From contig CACBAW010000010.1 in assembly GCA_902537275.1 (NCBI GenBank), forward strand, positions 1 through 32,141: a DNA stretch of 32,141 nt, in the 5' to 3' direction. The position numbers and the translations under genes were made by a program. The stretch is from an uncultured Synechococcaceae cyanobacterium. GTDB taxonomy: Bacteria; Cyanobacteriota; Cyanobacteriia; PCC-6307; Cyanobiaceae. The notes under the pieces are model-generated. The model saw nothing but the letters and a program-made list of their open reading frames with translations. It was not told where the DNA came from and did not search any database. Shown piece after piece: positions 1 to 8,081 of this stretch (position 1 is its first letter; every line of letters starts with the position of its first letter).

Positions 1-852
1 GGAACTTTCAATAGCTTTAGAGTTCATGATGATATTAAGAGCATCATCTAAATCATCTTTTTCAGCGAGTTCTCTGTTTATAAGAACTGACAATTGTTTA
101 TTTTCTTCTAAAGCATATAATACTGGGGCGGTAAGATAACCACTAGCAAGATCACTTACAGCAGGTTTTCCAAGTTGTTTATCATTTCCAGTAAAGTCAA
201 GAATATCATCTACAACTTGGAATGCTAAACCAATATTTTTGCCAAAATCGTACAAAGAGGTTAAGTTTTTGTCATTAATCCCACTCAAAACTCCAGCTGC
301 TTTGCAACTATTGGCTATTAATGATGCTGTTTTACAATAACTTTTGTTGATGTATTTAGGAAAAGATTGAGCCGAATCAAATCTATTTAAATTTTGTTTG
401 ATTTCACCCTCTGCTAAATCCATTATTACTCTACTAAGTAATTTAACTACATGTACATTATCAAGATTTGCTAAGTGCCAACTTGCTTGAGCGAATAAAA
501 AGTCACCCGCCAAGACAGCTACTCTGGTATTAAATCTGCTGTGAACTGTATCTACGCCTCTTCTTGTAGACGCCTCATCAACAACATCATCATGAACTAA
601 TGAGGCTGTATGAATCATCTCAGTTATTTCAGCAAGCCTTTTATGTTTGGTAGTCAAGCAAAATCCAGGAGATATAGCTTTTGAAATCAGTAAAACTATA
701 CCGGGTCTTAACCTTTTTCCCCCAGCACTAAAAAGGTGTTCCGCTGCGGCTTGAAGAATCGGATGACCAGCTCCTATTAAGTTTTTCAGTTCTAAAATAA
801 GATCATCAAGATCATTTTCAACTGGTTGTAGTAGCTTTGTAACTGTATTCAT
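1..852 (-). CDS. sds: Trans-polyprenyl diphosphate synthase (solanesyl-PP synthase type), 3' end cut by window
   Basis: The gene makes a long all-trans prenyl diphosphate by adding isopentenyl-PP units, probably the plastoquinone/phylloquinone side-chain precursor. The frame stays open from the ATG at 852 to base 1, giving 284 residues; the family usually has about 320, so roughly 40 are missing. The first Asp-rich motif appears as HDDVVDEAS followed by TRRG, preceded by GGKRLRP. The second appears as VVDDILDFT. Together these identify an E-type polyprenyl synthase. An AGAGGA ribosome site lies 5 bases before the ATG. The gene follows murI by 27 bases on the same strand and is probably the last visible gene of that run. 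Exact chain length cannot be read from sequence; a geranylgeranyl synthase is less likely given the solanesyl-type N-terminus. Confidence 0.88.
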   Translation of the reverse strand, partial: MNTVTKLLQPVENDLDDLILELKNLIGAGHPILQAAAEHLFSAGGKRLRPGIVLLISKAISPGFCLTTKHKRLAEITEMIHTASLVHDDVVDEASTRRGVDTVHSRFNTRVAVLAGDFLFAQASWHLANLDNVHVVKLLSRVIMDLAEGEIKQNLNRFDSAQSFPKYINKSYCKTASLIANSCKAAGVLSGINDKNLTSLYDFGKNIGLAFQVVDDILDFTGNDKQLGKPAVSDLASGYLTAPVLYALEENKQLSVLINRELAEKDDLDDALNIIMNSKAIESS

Positions 853-857
853 GATTG

Positions 858-863
858 TCCTCT
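858..863 (-). promoter_or_regulatory. Ribosome binding site of the polyprenyl synthase
   Basis: AGAGGA on the minus strand, 5 bases before the ATG at 852. It is one of the few strong Shine-Dalgarno sites in the window and fixes that start. Confidence 0.6.
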
Positions 864-879
864 TCTATATCTTAAGGAA

Positions 880-1674
880 TCAAACATTACTTCGGAGGTT
901 AACCAACCTAATTTCTTTATTAATTCCAAGCCAAAATTTTACTTTATTGGAAAACTCATCTCTTTCTGAAGTAACAAAAAATTTTACATTTTTGGAAGAA
1001 ATACTCTCATAGCGGTTAGTTTTTGGAATAGCAAAAGATTCATTAAATCTTTTTATTAATGCCAACGATGGATCAATAATTTTTATATTTGAATCTAATT
1101 TTTTTCTTAAAAAGTCATAAATTAAAGGATAGTGACTACATCCAAGTATTAATTCTTCAATATTTTTGTTTATTAGTGGTCTTAAATATAAGTCTGAAAG
1201 ACTATTTAACTTATCATGATTTAATTTTTCTTTTTCAATTTCTGATACAAATTCTGGACATTCTTGCTGAAATATTATCGTATTCTCTTTTTTATCATTT
1301 ATAGCTTTCTTGTAATACGATGATCGAACAGTTGTTGGTGTTGCTAGGACACCAATTATTTGTTTATCAACTATTTCCGATACTGAGTTTATAAGGTCAA
1401 AACAAGGGACCTTTAAATTATCTTCTAGAATATCAAGCGCACATGCATTTGTAGTGTTACAAGCAATTAAAAGTGCATCCAAATTCTTATTAACAAAAAA
1501 AGTACAAATCTGCTCTGCAATTAATCTTATCTCTTTAGAATTTTTGTTCCCAAAAGGTATTCTTTTTGTATCCGCCAAATAAAAAACTTCTACATCTTTA
1601 CGCGTTTTTAGTAAAGAATTAAGAATAGTAAAACCACCTATTCCGCTATCAAATATACCTATTTTAAGTTTCAC
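880..1674 (-). CDS. murI: Glutamate racemase
   Basis: Interconverts L- and D-glutamate to supply D-Glu for the peptidoglycan stem peptide, in the cytoplasm. At 264 residues it has normal family length. The N-terminal GIFDSGIGG (residues 6-14), the first catalytic cysteine in ACNTTNA (C72) and the second in GCSHYP (C179) are all present, so the two-cysteine acid/base pair is intact. The start is GTG, and it overlaps the TGA stop of the upstream amidase gene as GTGA, which suggests translational coupling. Its place beside a cell-wall amidase fits the peptidoglycan role. Confidence 0.95.
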   Translation of the reverse strand: MKLKIGIFDSGIGGFTILNSLLKTRKDVEVFYLADTKRIPFGNKNSKEIRLIAEQICTFFVNKNLDALLIACNTTNACALDILEDNLKVPCFDLINSVSEIVDKQIIGVLATPTTVRSSYYKKAINDKKENTIIFQQECPEFVSEIEKEKLNHDKLNSLSDLYLRPLINKNIEELILGCSHYPLIYDFLRKKLDSNIKIIDPSLALIKRFNESFAIPKTNRYESISSKNVKFFVTSERDEFSNKVKFWLGINKEIRLVNLRSNV

Positions 1675-2756
1675 CCTACTTTATCTAGATATTCGAGGAT
1701 GCCCTTTGCAATTGCATAGGCTAATCTTTTTCGATGTGTTATTTTTTCTAACCTTCTTGCATCTAATCTTCCCGTTAAAAAGCCAATTTCAACAAGAACT
1801 GCAGGCATCCTAGTATTTTTAATAACATAAAATCGACCTTGTTTAACTCCTCGATCTGGACTCCCAGGGGAAACTCTTAAAATTTGTTTTTGAATTCTTT
1901 TCGCGAGTAATCTTCCTCTCCACCCTCTGTAATAAAAGGTCTCCAATCCATTTATGTCTCTTCTTTTACCTCTTGAGGCATTTGCATGAATACTTACAAA
2001 GATATCTGCATCCGTTTTATTAGCAATGGAAACTCTTGGAGGTAAATCCAAATCAACGTCATTTGTTCTAGTCAACCTTACTTTGATACCTTTCTCAGAA
2101 AGTAAATTTTTAATTATTTTTGAAACCTCTAGAACAACATCTGTTTCTCTAATGCCACCAATACCTATTGCTCCTGGATCAGGTCCTCCATGCCCTGGAT
2201 CGATTACAACCTCATACTTGTTTCGTTTTACCTCTGGGAGTTTTAAGTAACCATAATTGTTTTTCTTCTTATAAATTAAATTTTGATTTGATTTGATATT
2301 TCCTCTTTTCTTTTCAACTAAACCTTCACCAATCTTTTTAAATGAATATTTTGGCTTAAATAGTTTAATTCTCCATCTATTTTGATCTAAGCCAACCATT
2401 TGCCAAGTCAACGGTTTCAAATAAGTCTCTTCCTTGAATTCAATTACTAATCTTGTTTTGCCCTTATCTGGTTTACCTAATCTAATTTCTTTTATTGGGC
2501 CATTACCTTTTATTGTTCTGGGATTTTTTAATTCTCCTGGAAAATCTACCCAGAATCTATCTCCCGATATTTGGTTAGCCTTCTGAAAGTATGCTTTTAA
2601 ATTTGTATTTGATTTAGTTCTTAATTCTAAAACCCCATTAGTTTTTATAGCCCATGCCGCAAGAGCACTCGAAGATTTAACTGGAAGGATTGAAGAATTT
2701 AAAAATAAAAAAACGGATAAATAACGAGAAAGTTTATTATCTAAAAACTTTATCAT
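1671..2756 (-). CDS. N-acetylmuramoyl-L-alanine amidase, AmiC type (AMIN + Amidase_3)
   Basis: Periplasmic zinc hydrolase that cuts the bond between muramic acid and L-Ala, used in cell separation. Of 361 residues, about 10-32 form a signal peptide ending near SSALA. Residues of about 35-135 resemble an AMIN domain (beta-rich, with FWVDFPGEL), which targets such enzymes to peptidoglycan or the septum. Residues of about 182-357 are Amidase_3: IDPGHGGPDPGA with zinc ligand H189, a Glu in the following GIRETDVVLEV, SIHANAS with the second His, and the catalytic Glu in VEIGFLTG. The start ATG shares one base with the stop of the upstream nitrilase-family gene, and the end overlaps murI by 4 bases. 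Function is firm at family level; the exact cleavage role in the cell cycle is inferred. Confidence 0.92.
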   Translation of the reverse strand: MIKFLDNKLSRYLSVFLFLNSSILPVKSSSALAAWAIKTNGVLELRTKSNTNLKAYFQKANQISGDRFWVDFPGELKNPRTIKGNGPIKEIRLGKPDKGKTRLVIEFKEETYLKPLTWQMVGLDQNRWRIKLFKPKYSFKKIGEGLVEKKRGNIKSNQNLIYKKKNNYGYLKLPEVKRNKYEVVIDPGHGGPDPGAIGIGGIRETDVVLEVSKIIKNLLSEKGIKVRLTRTNDVDLDLPPRVSIANKTDADIFVSIHANASRGKRRDINGLETFYYRGWRGRLLAKRIQKQILRVSPGSPDRGVKQGRFYVIKNTRMPAVLVEIGFLTGRLDARRLEKITHRKRLAYAIAKGILEYLDKVG

Positions 2757-3583
2757 TAGTTTGGAAACAATTTGTTTTTTCTATGTTTAAGGCTTGGCAT
2801 CTGCTCCCTAATTTTCTTAACTCTTTCTTTATCAGCAGGGGCTATTGCAGCTCCCTGAGTTTTTCCAGCATCAGATAAAACTGTACCCCAAGGGTCAATT
2901 ACCATTGCATGGCCATGGCTTTGCCTTCTTCCATAATGAATACCAGTTTGAGCTGGAGCGACTACATATGCTGTATTCTCAATTGCTCTTGCTTGTAATA
3001 GGATTTGCCAATGATCTTTTCCAGTAAATGCTGTAAAAGCTGCGGGAATCATAATTAGCTCCGCACCATTGGAAGACAAATATCTATAGAGTTCGGGAAA
3101 TCTAACATCGTAACAAATCGACAATCCTATTTTGCATAAACCTGGAACATCTACAACAGGTGGATAATCTGCTCCAGATAAAATAGTGGAAGATTCTTTA
3201 TATAAATTTCCATCTGGCAAATCAACATCAAACAAATGAATCTTGTCGTATTTTGCCAAAATTTGTCCATCTTTCCCAAACAAGGCTGATCTATTAAAAG
3301 TATGACTATCATCACCAGCAGGGACGGGATACCCTCCTCCCAAAAGAAATACTTGATATCTTTGTGACATAGTTTTTAGGAAATTTGCACACTTCTCAGA
3401 CAATTCAGAAGCTAATCTAAGTTTTTCATCATCTCCTCCCAAAAAAGCAAAATTCTCAGGCAATCCTATTAACTCAGCACCTCTTCTAGCAGCTAATTCA
3501 ATCTGTTCTTCTGCTTCAGTAAAATTTGCTTCAACATTTGAAGTACTTGTAATTTGCAATGCAGCTACCAAAAAATCAGTCAA
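2756..3583 (-). CDS. Carbon-nitrogen hydrolase, Nit1-like (likely deaminated glutathione amidase)
   Basis: Nitrilase-superfamily amidase of 275 residues with the full catalytic triad: Glu43 in GLPENFAF, Lys114 in KYDKIHLFDVD and Cys157 in GLSICYDVRFPEL. The segments PAAFTAFTGKDHW, QARAIENTAYVV and VIDPWGTV match the Nit1/YbeM branch, whose studied members repair metabolites by hydrolysing deaminated glutathione. That substrate is inferred from similarity; other omega-amidase activities remain possible. The start is TTG, chosen because AGGAG lies 7 bases upstream and no in-frame ATG is nearby. It follows the comB-like gene by 30 bases and overlaps the amidase start by one base. Confidence 0.88.
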   Translation of the reverse strand: MTDFLVAALQITSTSNVEANFTEAEEQIELAARRGAELIGLPENFAFLGGDDEKLRLASELSEKCANFLKTMSQRYQVFLLGGGYPVPAGDDSHTFNRSALFGKDGQILAKYDKIHLFDVDLPDGNLYKESSTILSGADYPPVVDVPGLCKIGLSICYDVRFPELYRYLSSNGAELIMIPAAFTAFTGKDHWQILLQARAIENTAYVVAPAQTGIHYGRRQSHGHAMVIDPWGTVLSDAGKTQGAAIAPADKERVKKIREQMPSLKHRKNKLFPN

Positions 3584-3590
3584 GACTTTA

Positions 3591-3595
3591 CTCCT
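3591..3595 (-). promoter_or_regulatory. Ribosome binding site deciding the TTG start of the Nit1-like gene
   Basis: AGGAG on the minus strand, 7 bases before the TTG at 3583. It supports this unusual start codon over any later one. Confidence 0.55.
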
Positions 3596-3613
3596 AATGA
3601 ACCAATCCGTAAA

Positions 3614-4348
3614 TCATGAGGCACGAATCACACCTCTTTCAACTTGAGCTGGAACAATATCTAAGCAATCAAGTTCAGAGCAACATTTAAAATCATCCTC
3701 ATAATCTCCAAGACTTGTCAATCTTTTGCCATGGGTTGCTGTTTTTAAACATTTCAAAATATCATTTTTCCAGACATCCCAAAGTGCCAAAGCAGCTTGT
3801 AATTCGTCATTCAGAATATTAATTTCGAAATCACAATTCTGTTTAAGGTATGAGGCCAAAGCACCAGCAGCTAAGGAATCCTCAAGTGAATAAGAGCCTT
3901 CCCAACCACTACCAAGTATTAAAACATTTTTACTTTGTAATGAAATGATTTTTTCGGCAACTGCTTTCCTATTTGGGAGCCCCATAGCAAATAAATGCTT
4001 AGCATTTTGAACTTTTTGCAATGATTTAGTCCCATTAGTCGTACTCATAAATAGTCTTTTACCATGAACAACTTTTTTTGTAACTGATAAAGGAGAATTT
4101 CCTAAATCAAAGCCCTCAATCTTCTTTCCGCCTCTCTCTCCAAGCATTAGTCTCTTTTCTGCTTGCCACTTAATTGCCGATTCTTTTAATAAATTTAAAT
4201 CAGCAAAAACTTGTATTGAATCAGCTCCATTTTTTAAAGCCCAAGAAATTGTGGTTGTAGCTCTTAAAACATCAATGACTACTGCGATGTCTAGACTATT
4301 TTCAGGAACATCCTTTGCAACGTGATAATAAGTAAGATTAATAATCAA
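3614..4348 (-). CDS. comB: ComB-like 2-phosphosulfolactate phosphatase family protein
   Basis: 244 residues, normal for ComB, the Mg-dependent phosphatase that releases sulfolactate from phosphosulfolactate in methanogen coenzyme M synthesis. Signature stretches are VIDVLRATTTISWAL (about 25-39), LGERGGKKIEGFDLGNSP (about 88-105), TTNGTKSL and LGSGWEGSYSLEDSLAAG. Cyanobacteria do not make coenzyme M, so the physiological product, perhaps sulfolactate or another substrate, is inferred only. The best start is TTG at 4348: an in-frame TAA lies seven codons upstream and no ATG exists between. AAGGA sits unusually close to it. A perfect TATAAT on this strand at 4366-4371 would give a leader of only about 11 bases. 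It is the first gene of the minus-strand run ending in the prenyl synthase. Confidence 0.85.
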   Translation of the reverse strand: MIINLTYYHVAKDVPENSLDIAVVIDVLRATTTISWALKNGADSIQVFADLNLLKESAIKWQAEKRLMLGERGGKKIEGFDLGNSPLSVTKKVVHGKRLFMSTTNGTKSLQKVQNAKHLFAMGLPNRKAVAEKIISLQSKNVLILGSGWEGSYSLEDSLAAGALASYLKQNCDFEINILNDELQAALALWDVWKNDILKCLKTATHGKRLTSLGDYEDDFKCCSELDCLDIVPAQVERGVIRAS

Positions 4349-4476
4349 GTCCTTTTTCTGAATTTATTATAGAAAACAGTTACTTAATTTGATTATTTTT
4401 TTTTTAAAAACAAACTTATTGATAATATAAAACTAATTTGTTTTTACAGAAATCTTATCAAGTAATTAATTTGAAA
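4349..4476. promoter_or_regulatory. Divergent promoter region between comB-like gene and aroA
   Basis: This 128-base AT-rich gap separates two divergent transcripts. On the minus strand, a perfect TATAAT at 4371-4366 faces the comB-like gene; no good -35 is seen. On the plus strand, GATAAT (4421-4426) and the overlapping TATAAA (4426-4431) are -10 candidates for aroA, also with no clear -35. The middle holds a T run of ten at 4396-4405. No hairpin or known operator is recognised. Confidence 0.4.
4366..4371 (-). promoter_or_regulatory. -10 element of the comB-like gene
   Basis: TATAAT read on the minus strand, 18 bases before the TTG start. Transcription would begin near 4359 and leave an 11-base leader holding AAGGA. 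No convincing -35 box lies 16-18 bases upstream. Confidence 0.4.
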
Positions 4477-5787
4477 ATGAATAATATCCGCACAATAAAA
4501 GGTGGAGTTAATTTAAAAGGAAAAGTAAAAGTACCTGGAGATAAATCTATTTCTCATAGAGCTCTAATAATTGGAAGTATTGCTAAGGGTGTTACGACCA
4601 TTGAGGGGTTCTTACATTCTGAAGATCCACTTTCAACTGCTGATTGTCTAAGAAAGTTAGGTGTAAATATTCCAGAAATAAAAAAAAATGAGCCTTTTAC
4701 GATTTCAGGATTGGGTCTTGATGGATTAAAAGAGCCAAAAGAAATTCTCAATTGTGGAAATTCAGGAACCACTATGAGGTTATTAATGGGTTTATTAGCC
4801 GCACAAGAAGGTAAAAATTTCATCTTAACCGGGGATGCTTCTCTTAACGAAAGGCCAATGCGAAGAGTTGGCAAACCGTTATCTTTGATGGGTGGCAAAA
4901 TTTATGGAAGGGAAGGCGGTAACAAAGCTCCAATTTCAATTAATGGGAAAAAACTTAGGGGATGTGTTATTGGAACTCCAGTGGCAAGTGCTCAAGTGAA
5001 ATCGGCAATATTATTGGCAGGCCTCAATGCTTCTGGGACTACTTCTGTAATTGAACCAGCATCATCGAGAGATCATACTGAAAGAATGCTAAAAGCATTT
5101 GGAGCAGACATCAGTATCAGAGGAGAATTAGGAAGGAATGTAGTTATTAAGTCAGGAAGCAACTTAATTGGTCAGAGAATATTGATCCCTGGAGACATAA
5201 GCTCTGCTTCTTTTTGGATGATTGCTGCATCTATTGTTCCAAATTCAGAGGTTTTAATTCAGAATGTTGGATTAAATCCTACTAGAACAGGGATTTTAAA
5301 TGTAATGGATTCAATGGGGTGCAATTATGAGATTTTAGATAAATCGACTATTGCAGGTGAACCAATTGGATCTATTAAAGTAAAAACTTCAAATAATTTA
5401 AGATCATTCACTATTGAAGGAGATATTCTCCCAAAACTTATAGATGAAATTCCTATCCTTACTGTTGCTGCCTGTTTTTGTGATGGAATTTCTGAAATTA
5501 AGGATGCACAAGAATTAAGAGTTAAAGAGACAGATCGATTAAAAGTCATGGCACGACAGTTACAAAAATTTGGCGCTGAAATAACAGAAAAAGAGGATGG
5601 GTTGATTATTAATGGGCAATCAAAATTTCATTCTGCGGAGGTAGATAGTGAGACAGATCATCGAGTAGCAATGAGTCTTGCTATTGCTTCACTTCTTGCT
5701 AAAGGTACCTCAAAAATCATGGGATCTCATGCTGCTAGCGTCTCGTATCCCACTTTTTGGGAAGAGCTGGCTAAACTAACTAACTAG
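4477..5787 (+). CDS. aroA: 3-phosphoshikimate 1-carboxyvinyltransferase (EPSP synthase)
   Basis: Sixth step of the shikimate pathway: joins phosphoenolpyruvate to shikimate-3-phosphate. The product is 436 residues from the ATG at 4477. An in-frame TTG at 4438 would add 13 residues (MFLQKSYQ...), but these precede the usual N-terminus and are not preferred. Motifs are [10 protein letters not shown] (20-29, substrate-binding Lys23), [15 protein letters not shown] (about 89-103) and RVKETDRL (348-355). The family insert with NERPMRRV is also present. The gene faces away from the comB-like gene and is followed, 12 bases after its stop, by an MnmD-like gene in the same reading frame. Identity is secure. 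Confidence 0.96.
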   Translation: MNNIRTIKGGVNLKGKVKVPGDKSISHRALIIGSIAKGVTTIEGFLHSEDPLSTADCLRKLGVNIPEIKKNEPFTISGLGLDGLKEPKEILNCGNSGTTMRLLMGLLAAQEGKNFILTGDASLNERPMRRVGKPLSLMGGKIYGREGGNKAPISINGKKLRGCVIGTPVASAQVKSAILLAGLNASGTTSVIEPASSRDHTERMLKAFGADISIRGELGRNVVIKSGSNLIGQRILIPGDISSASFWMIAASIVPNSEVLIQNVGLNPTRTGILNVMDSMGCNYEILDKSTIAGEPIGSIKVKTSNNLRSFTIEGDILPKLIDEIPILTVAACFCDGISEIKDAQELRVKETDRLKVMARQLQKFGAEITEKEDGLIINGQSKFHSAEVDSETDHRVAMSLAIASLLAKGTSKIMGSHAASVSYPTFWEELAKLTN

Positions 5788-5799
5788 CCCAAAAAGTTT

Positions 5800-6705
5800 T
5801 TGTCTGAATTAATAGAAGTTTTAACTAAAGATGGTAGTTACTCACTAAGAAGTGTGTTTTTTCAAGAAAACTTCCATAGTTTATTGGGCGCATTGGAGGA
5901 AACAAACTCAAAGTTTACAGCTACTTCTAATTTGCAAAGATTTAAAGGCAAATCTCTTAATGTTTTGGATATATGTTTTGGTTTAGGATACAATTCGGCC
6001 TCTTTATTAAATAAATTAATTAAACAAAAATCATATTTAAATTTGTATGCATTGGAGATTGATAAAAAGCCTCTTGAATATTCAATTAGAAACGAATCTT
6101 TCCTTAAATTATGGGATCCAAAAGTCAAAAAAATATTTGAATCACTTTATCGAAAAGATTACTTTGAGGATCAATTTTTTAAATGCAGTATTTTGTGGGG
6201 TGATGCTAGAGAAAAAATCAACATTATTCCTTCCTCTATTAAATTCGATCTGATTTATTTAGATGGTTTTTCTCCTCAAAAATGCCCACAAGTATGGACA
6301 ATTGAATTTTTATCTAAAGTCACAGAAAATCTTAATCCTCAGGGTTATTTAATAACTTATTCTTCATCGGCGGCAGTACGAAAAACCTTAAGAAATCTTG
6401 GATTAGAAATTTTTACTATTAAGCCAAGTTCTAAAAACAGACCTTTTTGGAGTCAGGGAACTGTCGCAATATCAAAATTTGATAAGAATAAATTGAAACC
6501 TAATTTTAATTTTAAAAAATTATCTTTAATGGAAGAAGAACATCTCTTAACTAAAGCCAGTATTCCATATAGAGATCAAGATTTGAACTCTAGTAAAGAC
6601 TATATAATCAGAAGAAGATTAGATGAGCAATTTTTATCAAATCTATTATCTACTAATAAATGGAGAGAGAAGTGGGGAATGACGAAGTTATCCTTTAAGA
6701 GTTAA
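5800..6705 (+). CDS. MnmC/MnmD-type SAM-dependent tRNA methyltransferase domain protein (Methyltransf_30, DUF752)
   Basis: 301 residues matching the methyltransferase half of MnmC, which finishes the 5-methylaminomethyl modification of the wobble uridine in tRNA. SAM-binding features include [11 protein letters not shown] (56-66), an acidic LEID (85-88), GDARE (134-138) and the family signature [14 protein letters not shown] (153-166). The FAD-dependent oxidase half of enterobacterial MnmC is absent, as in other MnmD-only proteins. Residues after about 210 form a lysine-rich tail I cannot assign. The start is TTG at 5800, the only plausible codon: the aroA TAG lies four codons upstream in the same frame and no early ATG exists. 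Substrate specificity is inferred from the family. Confidence 0.8.
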   Translation: MSELIEVLTKDGSYSLRSVFFQENFHSLLGALEETNSKFTATSNLQRFKGKSLNVLDICFGLGYNSASLLNKLIKQKSYLNLYALEIDKKPLEYSIRNESFLKLWDPKVKKIFESLYRKDYFEDQFFKCSILWGDAREKINIIPSSIKFDLIYLDGFSPQKCPQVWTIEFLSKVTENLNPQGYLITYSSSAAVRKTLRNLGLEIFTIKPSSKNRPFWSQGTVAISKFDKNKLKPNFNFKKLSLMEEEHLLTKASIPYRDQDLNSSKDYIIRRRLDEQFLSNLLSTNKWREKWGMTKLSFKS

Positions 6706-6730
6706 ATTAAAATTAGGATTTCAAATAAAC

Positions 6731-8080
6731 ATGTTAAGTGTTGCCATATTAGCAGCAGGCAAGGGCACTAGGATGGAAAGCTCATTGCCAAAAGTTTTAC
6801 ATAAAATTTCTGGCAAAAGTCTTCTACAAAGAGTAATTGATTCTTGTGTTGAATTAAAACCTGATAAAATTTTTGTAATTACTGGACACAAGTCAGAAGA
6901 AGTACAAAAGTCAATCCCAAATGATAAAAAAATCCATGTTGTAGTTCAAGAACCTCAATCAGGAACTGGTCATGCTATCCAAGTACTTTGTCGAGAAGTA
7001 AAAAAACATAAAGGAAAACTTTTGGTACTTAACGGCGATGTACCACTCATTAGGCCTAGCACTCTAAAAAGACTTTTAAATTTACACGATTCAAAAAATG
7101 CTGATGTTTCCTTAATTACTACAAAGAAAACAAATCCTAATGGATATGGCAGAGTTTTTTTGAGGGGGGATTTTATTGAGAGAATTGTTGAAGAAAAAGA
7201 TTGTAATAATCTAGAAAGAGAAAATCCATTAATAAATGCAGGTGTTTACTGTTTTAACTGGGGTAAATTGTCAGAAATAATTAATACTTTGCAAAGCAAT
7301 AATAATCAAAAAGAGATTTACTTAACAGATACAATAGCTTTGCTAAAAAATTCTTTAAGCCTTGAGGTAAAGGATAATGGAGAGCTTCAAGGAATTAATA
7401 ACAGAATTCAACTTTCAGAATGCGAGGAAAGTATTCAGAATTTAATTAAAGAAAAGCATATGCTTAATGGTGTAACTTTTATAAATAAAACAAGTTGTTC
7501 AATTAGTGAAGAAGCTGAAATTGGCAAGGACGTAATCATAGAGGTTAATACACATATAAGAGGAAATACTAAAATAAATAGTCATTGCATTATCGGACCA
7601 AATACTTTTATTGAGAATTCTAACGTGGGATTAGGTTGTGAAATTTCAAACTCTACTGTTTATGCCTCTCAGATAATGGATTACATAAAAATTGGCCCTT
7701 ACAGTCATATAAGACCTAATTCCAAAATATCTTCCTTTAGCAAAATAGGTAATTTTGTTGAAATCAAAAATAGTCAATTAGAAGAAGAATCAAAAGTAAA
7801 CCATTTAAGTTACATTGGCGATTCTATTATTGGAAGATCTACAAATATTGGAGCAGGTACTATTACTGCAAATTTTGATGGTCATAAAAAACATCAAACA
7901 AAAATTGGTAAAAATTCCAGTATTGGTGCAAATACAGTTCTTGTAGCGCCAATAAATCTCGGGGAATCAGTTACAACAGGGGCTGGTTCAGTGATCACAA
8001 AAGACTCCAAAGATAATTCATTAGCAATTTCAAGAACTAAGCAAGTAAATATAGAAAATTGGAAAAGAAAGAAATCCTAA
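6731..8080 (+). CDS. glmU: Bifunctional GlmU: glucosamine-1-P acetyltransferase / GlcNAc-1-P uridylyltransferase
   Basis: Makes UDP-GlcNAc, the precursor of peptidoglycan and lipopolysaccharide, in two steps. At 449 residues it is close to family length. The N-terminal pyrophosphorylase domain (about 1-230) shows LAAGKGTRM (7-15), [16 protein letters not shown] and NAGVYCF. From about 250 onward the sequence is a left-handed beta-helix of hexapeptide repeats. It contains the acetyltransferase signature [10 protein letters not shown] with the catalytic His, and [11 protein letters not shown]. The gene follows the MnmD-like gene by 25 bases on the same strand and ends one base from the convergent murF stop, leaving no room for a terminator. 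Confidence 0.96.
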   Translation: MLSVAILAAGKGTRMESSLPKVLHKISGKSLLQRVIDSCVELKPDKIFVITGHKSEEVQKSIPNDKKIHVVVQEPQSGTGHAIQVLCREVKKHKGKLLVLNGDVPLIRPSTLKRLLNLHDSKNADVSLITTKKTNPNGYGRVFLRGDFIERIVEEKDCNNLERENPLINAGVYCFNWGKLSEIINTLQSNNNQKEIYLTDTIALLKNSLSLEVKDNGELQGINNRIQLSECEESIQNLIKEKHMLNGVTFINKTSCSISEEAEIGKDVIIEVNTHIRGNTKINSHCIIGPNTFIENSNVGLGCEISNSTVYASQIMDYIKIGPYSHIRPNSKISSFSKIGNFVEIKNSQLEEESKVNHLSYIGDSIIGRSTNIGAGTITANFDGHKKHQTKIGKNSSIGANTVLVAPINLGESVTTGAGSVITKDSKDNSLAISRTKQVNIENWKRKKS

Positions 8081-8081
8081 T

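Noticed and set aside
4396-4405. Run of ten T residues that could be a terminator tail
   Set aside because: No GC hairpin precedes it on either strand and it sits between two divergent genes, where no terminator is expected.
4438-4476. Upstream TTG start extending AroA by 13 residues
   Set aside because: The extra residues do not resemble AroA N-termini, and an ATG at 4477 gives the expected length.
4554-4898. 114-residue open frame opposite aroA
   Set aside because: It is antisense to the most conserved part of aroA and shows no family motif.
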